From contig CAYRQM010000015.1 in NCBI GenBank assembly GCA_964426415.1, positions 1-40,525 of the forward strand: a stretch of 40,525 nucleotides of DNA, given 5' to 3'. This DNA comes from UBA3792 sp964426415 (lineage in GTDB: Bacteria > Bacillota > Clostridia > Christensenellales > CAG-138). Below the pieces are notes generated by a model. It was given only the letters and a program-made list of their open reading frames with translations. It did not search any database and was not told the DNA's origin. This document shows positions 7,054-14,473 of the stretch, one piece after another (positions within the stretch are counted from its first letter, which is position 1; each line of letters begins with the position of its first letter). A program made the translations under genes and the position numbers.

Positions 7054-8091
7054 TCAGCCGTTTCGCGCTTCGTGAAACAGCGCCATGGTCAGCGCGTCGG
7101 TTTCGGAATACGCGCCGCTTTTGATTTGATAGTTGATGGCGGCAAAGGCGGCAAGCCATTCCCGAAGCTGCGCGGCGGTGTAGCTTTGTGCGCTTTTGAT
7201 GGCGTTTTTTGCGGCGTACGGGCTGCCGCCGATGCGGGCGACGATGTCCTTTTGCGGCTGCTTGGCGTCGAGCATTTCCCGTGCAATCAGGATGTTCTTG
7301 AGCCGTCCTTCCAAGAAGGAGGCGACGCGCATGGGGCTTTCTTTGTTGTCGATTTGCGCCTGTTCCAACATGCGAACGGCGCGTTTTTGATTGCCTGCCA
7401 GCAGCGCGTCCAGCATCTGAAACGCGTTGTATTCGGCGTTGGGCGTGACGACGATTTTCAAAACTGCGTCGGTGATCGTGCCGTTGGCGCCCACATAATC
7501 GCACGACTTGCTCAGCTCGTTGCGCAGACGATAGGCGTCGGTGCCCACCATGCCGATGAGGGTGCGGGCGGTGCGATCGTCCAAAAAGACGTTTGAAAGC
7601 GCCGCTTCGCGCATGCAGAATTTCTGCGCGCGCGCTTCGTCCAGCGCCTCGAAACAGATCACATGATCCACTGCGGCAAACGCCTGAAAGAACGGCGTCT
7701 GCTTGGCTTCGCCGCGCCGCAAAAACAGCACCACCACATCGTCTTGCAGCAACAGCTGCTGCAATTCGGGCGGCGTTTCTTTTTTCTTGTCCCTTTTGTC
7801 GTAATCGGGTACGCGGCGCAGGAAATCGTCGTAAAGCGCGGCGTCGTCCCAATCGGAGACCTGTACCACATGGAGCGCGTCAAAGAACGGCATCTGCCCG
7901 CAGGCGGTCAGCAGCTCTGTTGCGGTGGGCGTCTTGAGGGTGTGCAAATTGACGTCCAAAAACGCAGGGTCGAGGAGCGTTTTGACGCGGGCGACGGCTT
8001 CCTGCTTGGTCAGCTCCTCCGCGCCGCAAAAAAGATACGCGCCGCGCAGGGTTTTTTCGGTTGTTTTTTGGTACAGCTCACGTTCGATCAT
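7054..8091 (-). CDS. holA: DNA polymerase III delta subunit
   Basis: HolA (345 aa), the clamp-loader subunit that opens the DnaN ring. Visible are the start MIERELYQK..LRGAYLFCGAEELTKQEAV, the CGQMPFFDALHVVQVSDWD region and the C-terminal helical domain (SPMRVASFLEGRLKNILIAREM ... LREWLAAFAAINYQIKSG). An in-frame TGA ends 12 bases before the ATG and no other start fits, so the start is firm. There is no ribosome-binding site: the -10 box ends six bases before the ATG, suggesting a leaderless transcript. The gene stands alone, convergent with noc and divergent from rpsF. Confidence 0.93.
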   Translation of the reverse strand: MIERELYQKTTEKTLRGAYLFCGAEELTKQEAVARVKTLLDPAFLDVNLHTLKTPTATELLTACGQMPFFDALHVVQVSDWDDAALYDDFLRRVPDYDKRDKKKETPPELQQLLLQDDVVVLFLRRGEAKQTPFFQAFAAVDHVICFEALDEARAQKFCMREAALSNVFLDDRTARTLIGMVGTDAYRLRNELSKSCDYVGANGTITDAVLKIVVTPNAEYNAFQMLDALLAGNQKRAVRMLEQAQIDNKESPMRVASFLEGRLKNILIAREMLDAKQPQKDIVARIGGSPYAAKNAIKSAQSYTAAQLREWLAAFAAINYQIKSGAYSETDALTMALFHEARNG

Positions 8092-8097
8092 ACGGGT

Positions 8098-8126
8098 ATT
8101 GTATCACAGTTTTTTTCCCGATACAA
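8098..8126 (-). promoter_or_regulatory. holA promoter abutting the start codon
   Basis: On the minus strand, TTGTAT (8121-8126), 17 bp, then TACAAT (8098-8103) preceded by TGA, an extended -10. Only ACCCGT separates the -10 from the holA ATG, so the predicted first base is at or within a base or two of the start codon. Confidence 0.7.
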
Positions 8127-8140
8127 CGGGCAAAAAGTGC

Positions 8141-8169
8141 TTGCAAATCGGAAATGGATGTGATATAGT
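8141..8169 (+). promoter_or_regulatory. rpsF-ssb-rpsR promoter
   Basis: TTGCAA (8141-8146), 17 bp, TATAGT (8164-8169). The predicted leader of about 60 bases contains a hairpin and then AAGGAGGTGA. Confidence 0.85.
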
Positions 8170-8181
8170 CTTACAGCTAAC

Positions 8182-8218
8182 GGTCCTTCTTGCTTTTCAA
8201 GAGGAAAGCCAACAGACC
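8182..8218 (+). promoter_or_regulatory. Possible S6:S18 autoregulatory leader hairpin
   Basis: Outer pairs GGTC (8182-8185) with GACC (8215-8218) enclose an inner stem CTTCTTG (8186-8192) with CAAGAGG (8198-8204), leaving a 10-base one-sided loop AAAGCCAACA (8205-8214). Structured leaders bound by the S6:S18 pair are known before rpsF in many bacteria, and an asymmetric loop is typical. I did not verify the full motif. The hairpin ends two bases before the ribosome-binding site. Confidence 0.4.
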
Positions 8219-8235
8219 ATAAGGAGGTGAAAAAC

Positions 8236-8523
8236 ATGAATCAGTACGAAGTTTTGTACGCAATCACACCCGAGCTGGATGACGAAACCAATCAGGCCGT
8301 CATGGATAAGTTCGCAGGCATCATCATCGATAACGGTGGCGAGATTGTCAAGACCGATGTATGGGGCAAGCGTCGCTATGCTTACACCATCGACTACAAG
8401 ACCGAGGGTTTCTACGTTCTCGTCAATTTTGACGCAGAGCCGACGCTGCCCCGTGAGCTTGAGCGTAACATGAAGAACGACGAACGTATCATGCGTTACA
8501 TGGTAACACGCAGAGAAGCATAA
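8236..8523 (+). CDS. rpsF: 30S ribosomal protein S6
   Basis: S6 (95 aa) binds 16S rRNA together with S18 in the platform of the small subunit. Family features: MNQYEVLYAITPELDDE at the start, WGKRRYAYTIDYKTEGFYVLVNFDAEP in the centre and ERNMKNDERIMRYMVTRRE at the end. The start was set at ATG 8236 because AAGGAGG lies at 8221-8227; the in-frame GTG at 8227 overlaps that site. First gene of rpsF-ssb-rpsR, a conserved bacterial operon. Confidence 0.97.
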   Translation: MNQYEVLYAITPELDDETNQAVMDKFAGIIIDNGGEIVKTDVWGKRRYAYTIDYKTEGFYVLVNFDAEPTLPRELERNMKNDERIMRYMVTRREA

Positions 8524-8561
8524 TCAAACGATACCGCACGAATGATTGGAGGTACGAAAGA

Positions 8562-8993
8562 ATGAACAAGATCACTTTGATTGGCAACTTGACCCACGAC
8601 CCCGAAACGCGCAGCACGCCCAGCGGCGTGACCGTCTGCACGTTCACAATTGCCGTTAACCGCAGGTTTGCATCCCAAGGCGGCGAGCGACAGACCGACT
8701 TTTTCCGCATCAACGCTTGGCGTCAGCTGGGCGACACCTGTGCGCGCTACCTCAGCAAGGGGCGCAAGGTTGCGGTAATCGGCGAGTTGCAAGCCCGTCA
8801 GTACGACGCAAAAGACGGTACAACACGCATGTCGCTCGACGTTTCCGCCGATGAAGTCGAATTCCTCTCGCCGAAGAATTCCCAAGAGGAAGGCAAAGAA
8901 GAGGGCAGCGGGTACACCGCGCCTCGTCCCGCCGCCAATCCGCAGGATTTGGCAGGCTTCACCGACATCAGCACCGACGACTTACCTTTCTAA
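8562..8993 (+). CDS. ssb: Single-stranded DNA-binding protein
   Basis: SSB (143 aa) coats single-stranded DNA in replication and repair. An OB-fold (MNKITLIGNLTHDPETRSTPSGVTVCTFTIAVNRR ... FFRINAWRQLGDTCARYLSKGRKVAVIGELQARQY) fills residues 1-105. A short disordered linker ends in the acidic tip DDLPF, which recruits repair and replication partners. Placed between rpsF and rpsR as in most Firmicutes, with GGAGGT upstream. Confidence 0.98.
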   Translation: MNKITLIGNLTHDPETRSTPSGVTVCTFTIAVNRRFASQGGERQTDFFRINAWRQLGDTCARYLSKGRKVAVIGELQARQYDAKDGTTRMSLDVSADEVEFLSPKNSQEEGKEEGSGYTAPRPAANPQDLAGFTDISTDDLPF

Positions 8994-9017
8994 ATAAAAT
9001 CTTACAGGAGGCTCACA

Positions 9018-9260
9018 ATGGAAGATCGTAAACTGCGTCCTCGTCGTCCGAGAAGCAGACGCAAAGTTTGCCGTTTCTGCGTTGAGAAGGCCACATCCAT
9101 CGATTATAAGGACATCAAAAAACTGCAGGGCTTCGTTTCCGAAAGCGGAAAGATTATGCCCCGCCGTATGTCCGGTGTATGTGCCGAGCATCAGCGCGAT
9201 CTCGCCGTCGCCATCAAGCGCGCGCGGATCATGGCTCTGCTGCCCTATTGCGCAGAGTAA
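9018..9260 (+). CDS. rpsR: 30S ribosomal protein S18
   Basis: S18 (80 aa), the small-subunit partner of S6. Basic N-terminus, then the core KVCRFCVEKATSIDYKDIKKLQGFVSESGKIMPRRMSGVCAEHQRDLAVAIKRARIMALLPYC. It keeps a likely zinc site (CRFC plus CAEH), the zinc-bearing form of S18. AGGAGG lies eight bases before the ATG and a terminator follows the gene, closing the operon. Confidence 0.98.
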   Translation: MEDRKLRPRRPRSRRKVCRFCVEKATSIDYKDIKKLQGFVSESGKIMPRRMSGVCAEHQRDLAVAIKRARIMALLPYCAE

Positions 9261-9287
9261 CAACCGACCCGACCGTTTAGCAACTTG

Positions 9288-9315
9288 CACCCGCCGCATT
9301 GTCGGCGGGTGTTTT
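9288..9315 (+). terminator. rpsF operon terminator
   Basis: A perfect 9-bp stem CACCCGCCG (9288-9296) with CGGCGGGTG (9303-9311), loop CATTGT, followed by TTTT. It lies 27 bases after the rpsR stop. Confidence 0.9.
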
Positions 9316-9370
9316 GACGTGAAAAGGGAACAGGAATGGGTGAAGTGGTTGGGGGAATGGCAGCGCTGTG

Positions 9371-9782
9371 CCCCACGTTGTCATTCTGACGAAGCGAAAG
9401 CGAGGAAGAATCTCAGGCTTACACGCGAGATCCTTCGGCTTTGCCTCAGGATGACAGGGGGAATGAAGGAATGAAGAGCTGTACCCCACGTTGCCATTCT
9501 GACGAAGCGAAAGCNNNNNNNNNNNNNNNNNNNNNNNNNNNNNNNNNNNNNNNNNNNNNNNNNNNNNNNNNNNNNNNNNNNNNNNNNNNNNNNNNNNNNN
9601 NNNNNNNNNNNNNNGAGGAAGAATCTCCCGCTTACACGCGAGATCCTTCGGCTTTGCCTCAGGATGACAGGGGGGATGAAGGAATGAAGCGCTATACCCC
9701 ACGTTGTCATTCTGACGAAGCGAAAGCGAGGAAGAATCTCCCGCTTACACGCGAGATCCTTCGGCTTTGCCTCAGGATGACA
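9371..9782 (+). repeat. 113-bp tandem repeat built on repeat A
   Basis: Units begin CCCCACGTTGTCATTCTGAC at 9371, 9484 and 9697. Each holds one repeat A (ending CAGGATGACA) and a linker rich in GGAATGAAG. The first two starts are 113 bp apart. The next is 213 bp further, exactly one unit plus the 100 N. The last unit stops at the end of repeat A (9782). Differences between units are small (for example TCAGG against TCCCG), which suggests recent duplication. No gene is seen between 9316 and 9966. Confidence 0.9.
9515..9614. other. Assembly gap (100 N) inside the tandem repeat
   Basis: Exactly 100 N, the usual placeholder for a gap of unknown size. The base before (...GCGAAAGC) and after (GAGGAAGAATC...) join without loss in the repeat unit, so the true content is probably zero or a whole number of repeat units. 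Confidence 0.95.
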
Positions 9783-9799
9783 TGAGCGATTTTCGCATT

Positions 9800-9964
9800 C
9801 CTTCCCCGAAAATCGTGTGCGCGGGTTGCCCGCAAAAGGTTGGCAGCGAAGCGAAGGGCGTAGCCGAAGCGAGCGCGTGACCTTTTGCGGAGAGGAGGCG
9901 CGACGGAGCAGACAAATGGCACTTTCCGCAGAAAGTGCCGTGCATTACGCGAAGTCCGAGCCGA
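9800..9964 (+). repeat. Repeat B, copy 1
   Basis: Starts with a TTCCCCGAAAATCGTGTGCG-like block. Then come the inverted arms CCGCAAAAGGT (9830-9840) and ACCTTTTGCGG (9880-9890) around GCGAAGC-rich DNA, a GAGAGGAGGCGCGACGG block, a hairpin (9918-9939) and the end GTCCGAGCCGACG (9955-9967) beside the mscS stop. The same order of blocks occurs near 37.7-37.96 kb and, inverted, at the right end of the window. Non-coding. Confidence 0.75.
9918..9939 (-). terminator. Possible mscS terminator hairpin within repeat B
   Basis: The arms GGCACTTTC (9918-9926) and GAAAGTGCC (9931-9939) are perfect around a 4-base loop. Read on the minus strand it follows the mscS stop by 27 bases and is followed by ATTTGTC, a poor T-tract, so termination is uncertain. 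Confidence 0.45.
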
Positions 9965-9966
9965 CG

Positions 9967-10872
9967 TTATTGCCCCAGCCGCTTTGGGAAGGGGACGTCC
10001 GCTTCGCGCAGGGCTGTCATGCAGCCCGCCTGCATCCGATTGTACAGCGGCCAGTATTCGGGCGTTTTGCACCATACGCGCAGGGTGGCGACCATGGCGC
10101 CCACCTCCACCGACGAGATGCACGCATCCGTTTCGGGGTCTTGCAGCACGGCGTCGTCCTGCATCGCAACGGCACGCAAAATGCCCAACACCTGTTCGGC
10201 GTTTGCCGTGGGACTGACGGGGAAATTGAGATCCACGCGCCGCGTATCGTTGGCGGTCGTGTTGATCATGGCATTGTTGGACAGATTCGCATTGGGCAGC
10301 ATCACCTGTCGGTTGTCCACCGTTTCGATGGTGGTGTAAAACATCCCAATGTCGCGCACGGTGCCGCTGTTCGTGCCCGTGTCCAAGAAATCGCCGATGC
10401 GAAACGGGCGGAAAATGAGAATCATCAGCCCGCCGGCAAGGTTCGAAAGCGAGCCTTGCAACGCAAGTCCTACGGCAAGCCCTGCCGAGCCGACCAACGC
10501 GACGATGGAAGCCATCGGCACGCCCAACGTGGCAATCGCGCACAGGATGACGACCAGATTCAGCACAAGGCGGATGGCGTTGTTGCAAAAGGAGTGCAGC
10601 TCGGGCGTCAGCTTCTTGTAGAACGGGGAGCGCTGCAGCGCCTTCATGAGCCACTTGACCAGCTTGAGCCCAATCAGCAGAATCAACAGCGCGGACAAAA
10701 TGCGCAGCGCGGCGGACGCGATGGGGCTGCCTAAGAATTCGGTCACGCCTGCCCAAAACGAATTGCCCGTGGAAAGCGTCTCAATCGCTTCGGAGGCGGC
10801 GTCCGCAGGCGCGTCGGTGGGCGCAGGCGTTTCGGCTGCCACATCCATCCACAATTTCATAAAAGACCACAT
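9967..10872 (-). CDS. mscS: Small-conductance mechanosensitive channel MscS
   Basis: MscS-type channel (301 aa) that opens under membrane tension and releases solutes on osmotic downshock. Membrane segments lie at about residues 50-75, 95-115 and 120-150. The third contains the Gly/Ala-rich pore helix GSAGLAVGLALQGSLSNLAGG, followed by FRPFRIGDFLD, the beta domain (TIETVDNRQVMLPNANLSNN) and a C-terminal alpha/beta domain ending PFPKRLGQ. The N-terminus is rich in Ala, Pro and Asp. GAGGTG supports MWSF as the start. It lies nine bases after leuS and is probably co-transcribed. Confidence 0.93.
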   Translation of the reverse strand: MWSFMKLWMDVAAETPAPTDAPADAASEAIETLSTGNSFWAGVTEFLGSPIASAALRILSALLILLIGLKLVKWLMKALQRSPFYKKLTPELHSFCNNAIRLVLNLVVILCAIATLGVPMASIVALVGSAGLAVGLALQGSLSNLAGGLMILIFRPFRIGDFLDTGTNSGTVRDIGMFYTTIETVDNRQVMLPNANLSNNAMINTTANDTRRVDLNFPVSPTANAEQVLGILRAVAMQDDAVLQDPETDACISSVEVGAMVATLRVWCKTPEYWPLYNRMQAGCMTALREADVPFPKRLGQ

Positions 10873-10881
10873 AGGCACCTC

Positions 10882-13287
10882 TTACACCGCCACGATGTTG
10901 ACGATGTTCTTCACCACAATGATTTTTTTGACGGTCTTGCCTACAAGCAGCGGCGAGACGTCGGCACAAGCCAAAGCAGCGTCTTCAATGGCGCTCTTTT
11001 CGGCGTCGGCGGGCATGGTGATGCGGCCCCGTACTTTGCCGTTAATCTGCACGCCGTATTCCACAGCCGCTTCGACCAACGCGGACGGGTCGTACACGGG
11101 CCACGGCGCGTGATGCAGCGGCGAATAGCCCAGCTTTTCGTTAAGCTCTTCACAAATGTGCGGAGAGACGGGCGAAAGCAGCAACAGCAGCGTGTGCAGC
11201 TCGTCCCGCGTGAGCCTGCCCTTGGCGTAGAAATCGTTGACCAGCGTCATCATGGCGGCGATTGCCGTATTGAACTTCATGCGCTCATAGTCCTCGCCCA
11301 CCTTTTTGATGCAGGCGTGCACCTTGGTGCGCTGTTCGGCGTCGGTATCGCCTTCGCCCTGTACCATGTCGAACAGCCGCCAAACGCGATCCAAGAAGCG
11401 CTTGCAGCCGCGTGCGCCCGTGGTGCTCCACGGGATGGGCTGATCGAACGCGCCCATGAACATTTCGTACATGCGGAAGCTGTCCGCGCCAATCTCGCCC
11501 ACGACCTCATCGGGATTGATGACGTTTCCGCGGGACTTGGACATTTTTTCGCCGTTTTCCCCCAGCACCATGCCGTGGCTTGTGCGCTTTTGGTACGGTT
11601 CGGGCGTGGGCACCAGCCCGCAGTCGTATAGGAACTTGTGCCAGAACCGCGAATACAGCAGATGCAGCGTCGTGTGCTCCATGCCGCCGTTGTACCAGTC
11701 TACCGGCATCCAGTATTGCAGCGCCTCCTGCGAAGCGAACGATGTCTCGCAATGCGGATCGCAGTAGCGCAAAAAGTACCAAGACGAGCCTGCCCAGTTG
11801 GGCATGGTGTCCGTTTCGCGCATGGCGGGCTTGCCGCAGCGCGGGCAAATGGTCTTGATCCAATCCGTCGCCTTCGCCAGCGCCGAAGAACCGTCGTCGC
11901 CGGGGCGGAAATCGTCGATCACGGGCAGCGTCAACGGAAGCTGCTCATACGGCAGCGGCACCCATCCGCAATCGTCACAATGCACCAGCGGAATCGGCTC
12001 GCCCCAATACCGTTGCCGCGAAAACACCCAATCACGCAGTTTGTAATTGACTTTCCGCGTACCAAGACCGTTTTCTTCCAACCAATCAATCATTTTGGTG
12101 ATGGCTGCTTTGACGTCCAGCCCGTTAAGGAAACCGCTGTTGACCAGCACGCCATGGTCACAGTCGACAAACGGCGCTTCCTGCACGTTGCCGCCCTGCA
12201 CCACCTCGACGATGGGCAGGTCAAAGACCTTGGCAAACGCCCAATCGCGGGTATCGTGGGCGGGAACCGCCATGATGGCGCCCGTGCCGTAGGTCATGAG
12301 AACGTAATCGGACAGGAAGATGGGGATTTCCTTGCCGGTGGCGGGATTGATGGCAGAAATGCCGTCGATGCGTACGCCCGTTTTGTCTTTGGACAGCTCG
12401 GCACGCTCAAAGTCGCTCTTGCGCGCGGCGGCGGCGCGATACGCGGTGACCTCCGACCAATTTTGGATGGCGTCCTTCCATTTGTCCAAGAACGGATGTT
12501 CGGGCGAAACCACCATATAGGTGGCGCCAAACATGGTGTCGGCGCGGGTGGTGTAGATTTTGAGCGCGTCGTCCACCGTCAGGCGGAAGGAAACCTCGGC
12601 GCCTTCGCTTCTGCCGATCCAGTTGCGCTGCTGCGTTTTGACGCGCTCGATGAAGTCCAGCCCATCCAGCCCATCCAACAGCTTTTGCGCGTAATCGGTG
12701 ATGCGCAGCATCCATTGGGAGCGCACCTTTTGCACCACGGGCGCGCCGCAGCGTTCGCAAACGCCGTCCACGACCTCTTCATTGGCAAGGCCGACCTTGC
12801 AGGAGGTGCAGAAATTGATGGGGATTTCCGCCTTGTAGGCAAGTCCCTTCTCAAAGAACTTGAGGAAAATCCACTGCGTCCACTTGTAGTAGGACGGGTC
12901 GGTGGTGTCCACCTCGCGGGAATAGTCGAACGAAAACCCAAGCCGCTGCAGCTGCTCGCGGAAATGGGCAATGTTTTGCTTGGTGACGATGGCGGGATGA
13001 ATGCCCGTTTTGATGGCGTAATTCTCGGTGGGCAAGCCAAATGCGTCCCACCCGATGGGGTACAGGACGTTGTAGCCCTCCATGCGCCGCTTGCGGGCGA
13101 TGATGTCGATGGCGGTGAACGGACGCGGATGCCCGACGTGCAAGCCCTGCCCCGACGGGTAGGGGAATTCGATCATACCGAAGAATTTGGGCTTGTCGTG
13201 GCTTGCCTCCGCTTCAAAACAGTGGTTTTGCGCCCAGTACGCCTGCCACTTTTTTTCGATGGATTCAAAATCGTAGCGTTCGATCAT
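10882..13287 (-). CDS. leuS: Leucyl-tRNA synthetase
   Basis: LeuRS (801 aa) charges tRNA-Leu and edits mischarged products. The class I signatures are HVGH (50-53, HIGH box) within PYPSGQGLHVGHPRPF and KMSKS in GEKMSKSRGNVINPDEVVG. A zinc-type CTSCKVGLANEEVVDGVCERCG segment, the editing domain (TTRADTMFGATYMVVSPEHP ... MAVPAHDTRDWAFA) and the C-terminal INGKVRGRI region are all present. Length is normal for bacteria. AAGGAAGG precedes the ATG, with a strong promoter behind it. The roughly 25-base leader is far too short for a T-box. Confidence 0.98.
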   Translation of the reverse strand: MIERYDFESIEKKWQAYWAQNHCFEAEASHDKPKFFGMIEFPYPSGQGLHVGHPRPFTAIDIIARKRRMEGYNVLYPIGWDAFGLPTENYAIKTGIHPAIVTKQNIAHFREQLQRLGFSFDYSREVDTTDPSYYKWTQWIFLKFFEKGLAYKAEIPINFCTSCKVGLANEEVVDGVCERCGAPVVQKVRSQWMLRITDYAQKLLDGLDGLDFIERVKTQQRNWIGRSEGAEVSFRLTVDDALKIYTTRADTMFGATYMVVSPEHPFLDKWKDAIQNWSEVTAYRAAAARKSDFERAELSKDKTGVRIDGISAINPATGKEIPIFLSDYVLMTYGTGAIMAVPAHDTRDWAFAKVFDLPIVEVVQGGNVQEAPFVDCDHGVLVNSGFLNGLDVKAAITKMIDWLEENGLGTRKVNYKLRDWVFSRQRYWGEPIPLVHCDDCGWVPLPYEQLPLTLPVIDDFRPGDDGSSALAKATDWIKTICPRCGKPAMRETDTMPNWAGSSWYFLRYCDPHCETSFASQEALQYWMPVDWYNGGMEHTTLHLLYSRFWHKFLYDCGLVPTPEPYQKRTSHGMVLGENGEKMSKSRGNVINPDEVVGEIGADSFRMYEMFMGAFDQPIPWSTTGARGCKRFLDRVWRLFDMVQGEGDTDAEQRTKVHACIKKVGEDYERMKFNTAIAAMMTLVNDFYAKGRLTRDELHTLLLLLSPVSPHICEELNEKLGYSPLHHAPWPVYDPSALVEAAVEYGVQINGKVRGRITMPADAEKSAIEDAALACADVSPLLVGKTVKKIIVVKNIVNIVAV

Positions 13288-13318
13288 GGGATACCTTCCT
13301 TATTTCACAGATGGATTT

Positions 13319-13347
13319 ACTATAGCTTTTTCTGCTCGGTTTGTCAA
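13319..13347 (-). promoter_or_regulatory. leuS promoter
   Basis: On the minus strand a perfect TTGACA (13342-13347), 17 bp, TATAGT (13319-13324). Its start point is about 25 bases before the leuS ATG. Confidence 0.88.
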
Positions 13348-13362
13348 CACGGCGAATCGTGC

Positions 13363-13391
13363 TTTACAAGATTTTCGAGATGTGATACACT
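13363..13391 (+). promoter_or_regulatory. lgt promoter
   Basis: TTTACA (13363-13368), 17 bp, TACACT (13386-13391) with TG before the -10 (extended). It is back-to-back with the leuS promoter; AAAGGAG then precedes the lgt start. Confidence 0.75.
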
Positions 13392-13413
13392 GACCCGAAG
13401 AAAGGAGTTTTCT

Positions 13414-14418
13414 ATGATCGGAGAAACCTTATTTACCATTGGCGAGATTGCCGTGCCCTCCATGGGCGTATGCATTGCGGTGGGCGCGATCTTGGCGGTT
13501 TTGATGAGCTGGCTCATTCGAAAACTGTCCCCCTTAGATTGGAACAACGACGTCTTGGACGCCATCATTTGGGCTGTTTTACTGGGCTTTGTGGGCATGA
13601 AGCTCCTGTATTGGATCGTCACGCCGAACGTATTTGCCCCGCTTGTGTCCGCCGTCCAAAGCGGAACGGGCGTTTGGAACGCCATTTGGAACCTGCTGCG
13701 CGAAGGCATGGTCTTTTACGGCGGGCTCATCGGCGGAATTGCAGGCATCGTGATTGTTGCACTGCGCAAGAAAAAGAACTTCTTCGACTTTGCCGACCTC
13801 ATGGCGCCGTGCTTCTGCATCGCCCATGCGTTCGGTCGCGTCGGCTGCTTTTTGGTGGGCTGCTGCGCCGGCGTAGAGCCGGGGCAGGAAGTCCTGTTTG
13901 GCGCTTGCACTTATGACGGGACGTGCGCCACAACCTATGCCAACGGCGCACAGCATCTGCCCGTGCCGCTGATGGAGGCAATCTTCTTGCTGCTGCTCTC
14001 CGTCGGGCTGGTGTTCATTCTCAAATATGCCAAGCATCGCGGCAGATCCACCGCGTGGTATCTCATCTTGTACGCGCTGTGGCGGTTCGTCATCGAATCG
14101 TTCCGCGGCGACGCCGCACGCGGCATCTATGGCGCATTTTCCACATCCCAGTGGATCAGCTTCGGCATCCTGCTGGCGGGCGTCATCATTTGGATTCTCA
14201 GCCGCCGTTGGCCCAAGCCCGCGCCGCTGGTCACCTTCTCGGAGGACGATTTGACCGTCCCCACCAAGGAGGAGGCGGAATCGCTTGTGGACGACGAGGA
14301 CGAAGAAACTGTCGCGCCAACCGAAGAAAGCGCACCGCAGGATTCGGCGCAGCCCTATTCTAAACCTGCCGCCGAGGAAGCGCCGTCCGACGAGGCGGAG
14401 CCGCCAAAGGCAGAGTGA
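13414..14418 (+). CDS. lgt: Prolipoprotein diacylglyceryl transferase with acidic tail
   Basis: Lgt (334 aa) attaches diacylglycerol to the lipobox cysteine of prolipoproteins in the membrane. Several membrane segments are seen, with the family motifs FYGGLIGG (101-108) and HAFGRVGCFLVGCCAG (138-153, including His138 and Arg142), and WRFVIESFRGD later on. After the last membrane segment (about residue 262) comes an unusual tail of some 70 residues rich in Glu, Asp, Ala and Pro, beyond the usual end of the family. ATG follows AAAGGAG. A single-gene unit with its own promoter and terminator; no lspA in this window. Confidence 0.95.
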   Translation: MIGETLFTIGEIAVPSMGVCIAVGAILAVLMSWLIRKLSPLDWNNDVLDAIIWAVLLGFVGMKLLYWIVTPNVFAPLVSAVQSGTGVWNAIWNLLREGMVFYGGLIGGIAGIVIVALRKKKNFFDFADLMAPCFCIAHAFGRVGCFLVGCCAGVEPGQEVLFGACTYDGTCATTYANGAQHLPVPLMEAIFLLLLSVGLVFILKYAKHRGRSTAWYLILYALWRFVIESFRGDAARGIYGAFSTSQWISFGILLAGVIIWILSRRWPKPAPLVTFSEDDLTVPTKEEAESLVDDEDEETVAPTEESAPQDSAQPYSKPAAEEAPSDEAEPPKAE

Positions 14419-14436
14419 CCTGCTGCAAAGCAACAC

Positions 14437-14464
14437 AAAAAGCACCGCATGACGGTGCTTTTTT
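14437..14464. terminator. lgt/parB bidirectional terminator
   Basis: Arms AAAAAGCACCG (14437-14447) and CGGTGCTTTTT (14453-14463) with loop CATGA. A-rich on one side and T-rich on the other, so it serves both converging genes (parB ends at 14474). Confidence 0.92.
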
Positions 14465-14473
14465 GATGGGCTT

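Noticed and set aside
9371..9782. CRISPR array
   Set aside because: Whole 113-bp units repeat head to tail with no variable spacers, and there are no cas genes.
13288..13413. T-box riboswitch upstream of leuS
   Set aside because: The promoter places the transcript start about 25 bases before the start codon, far too short for a T-box, and no T-box sequence is seen.
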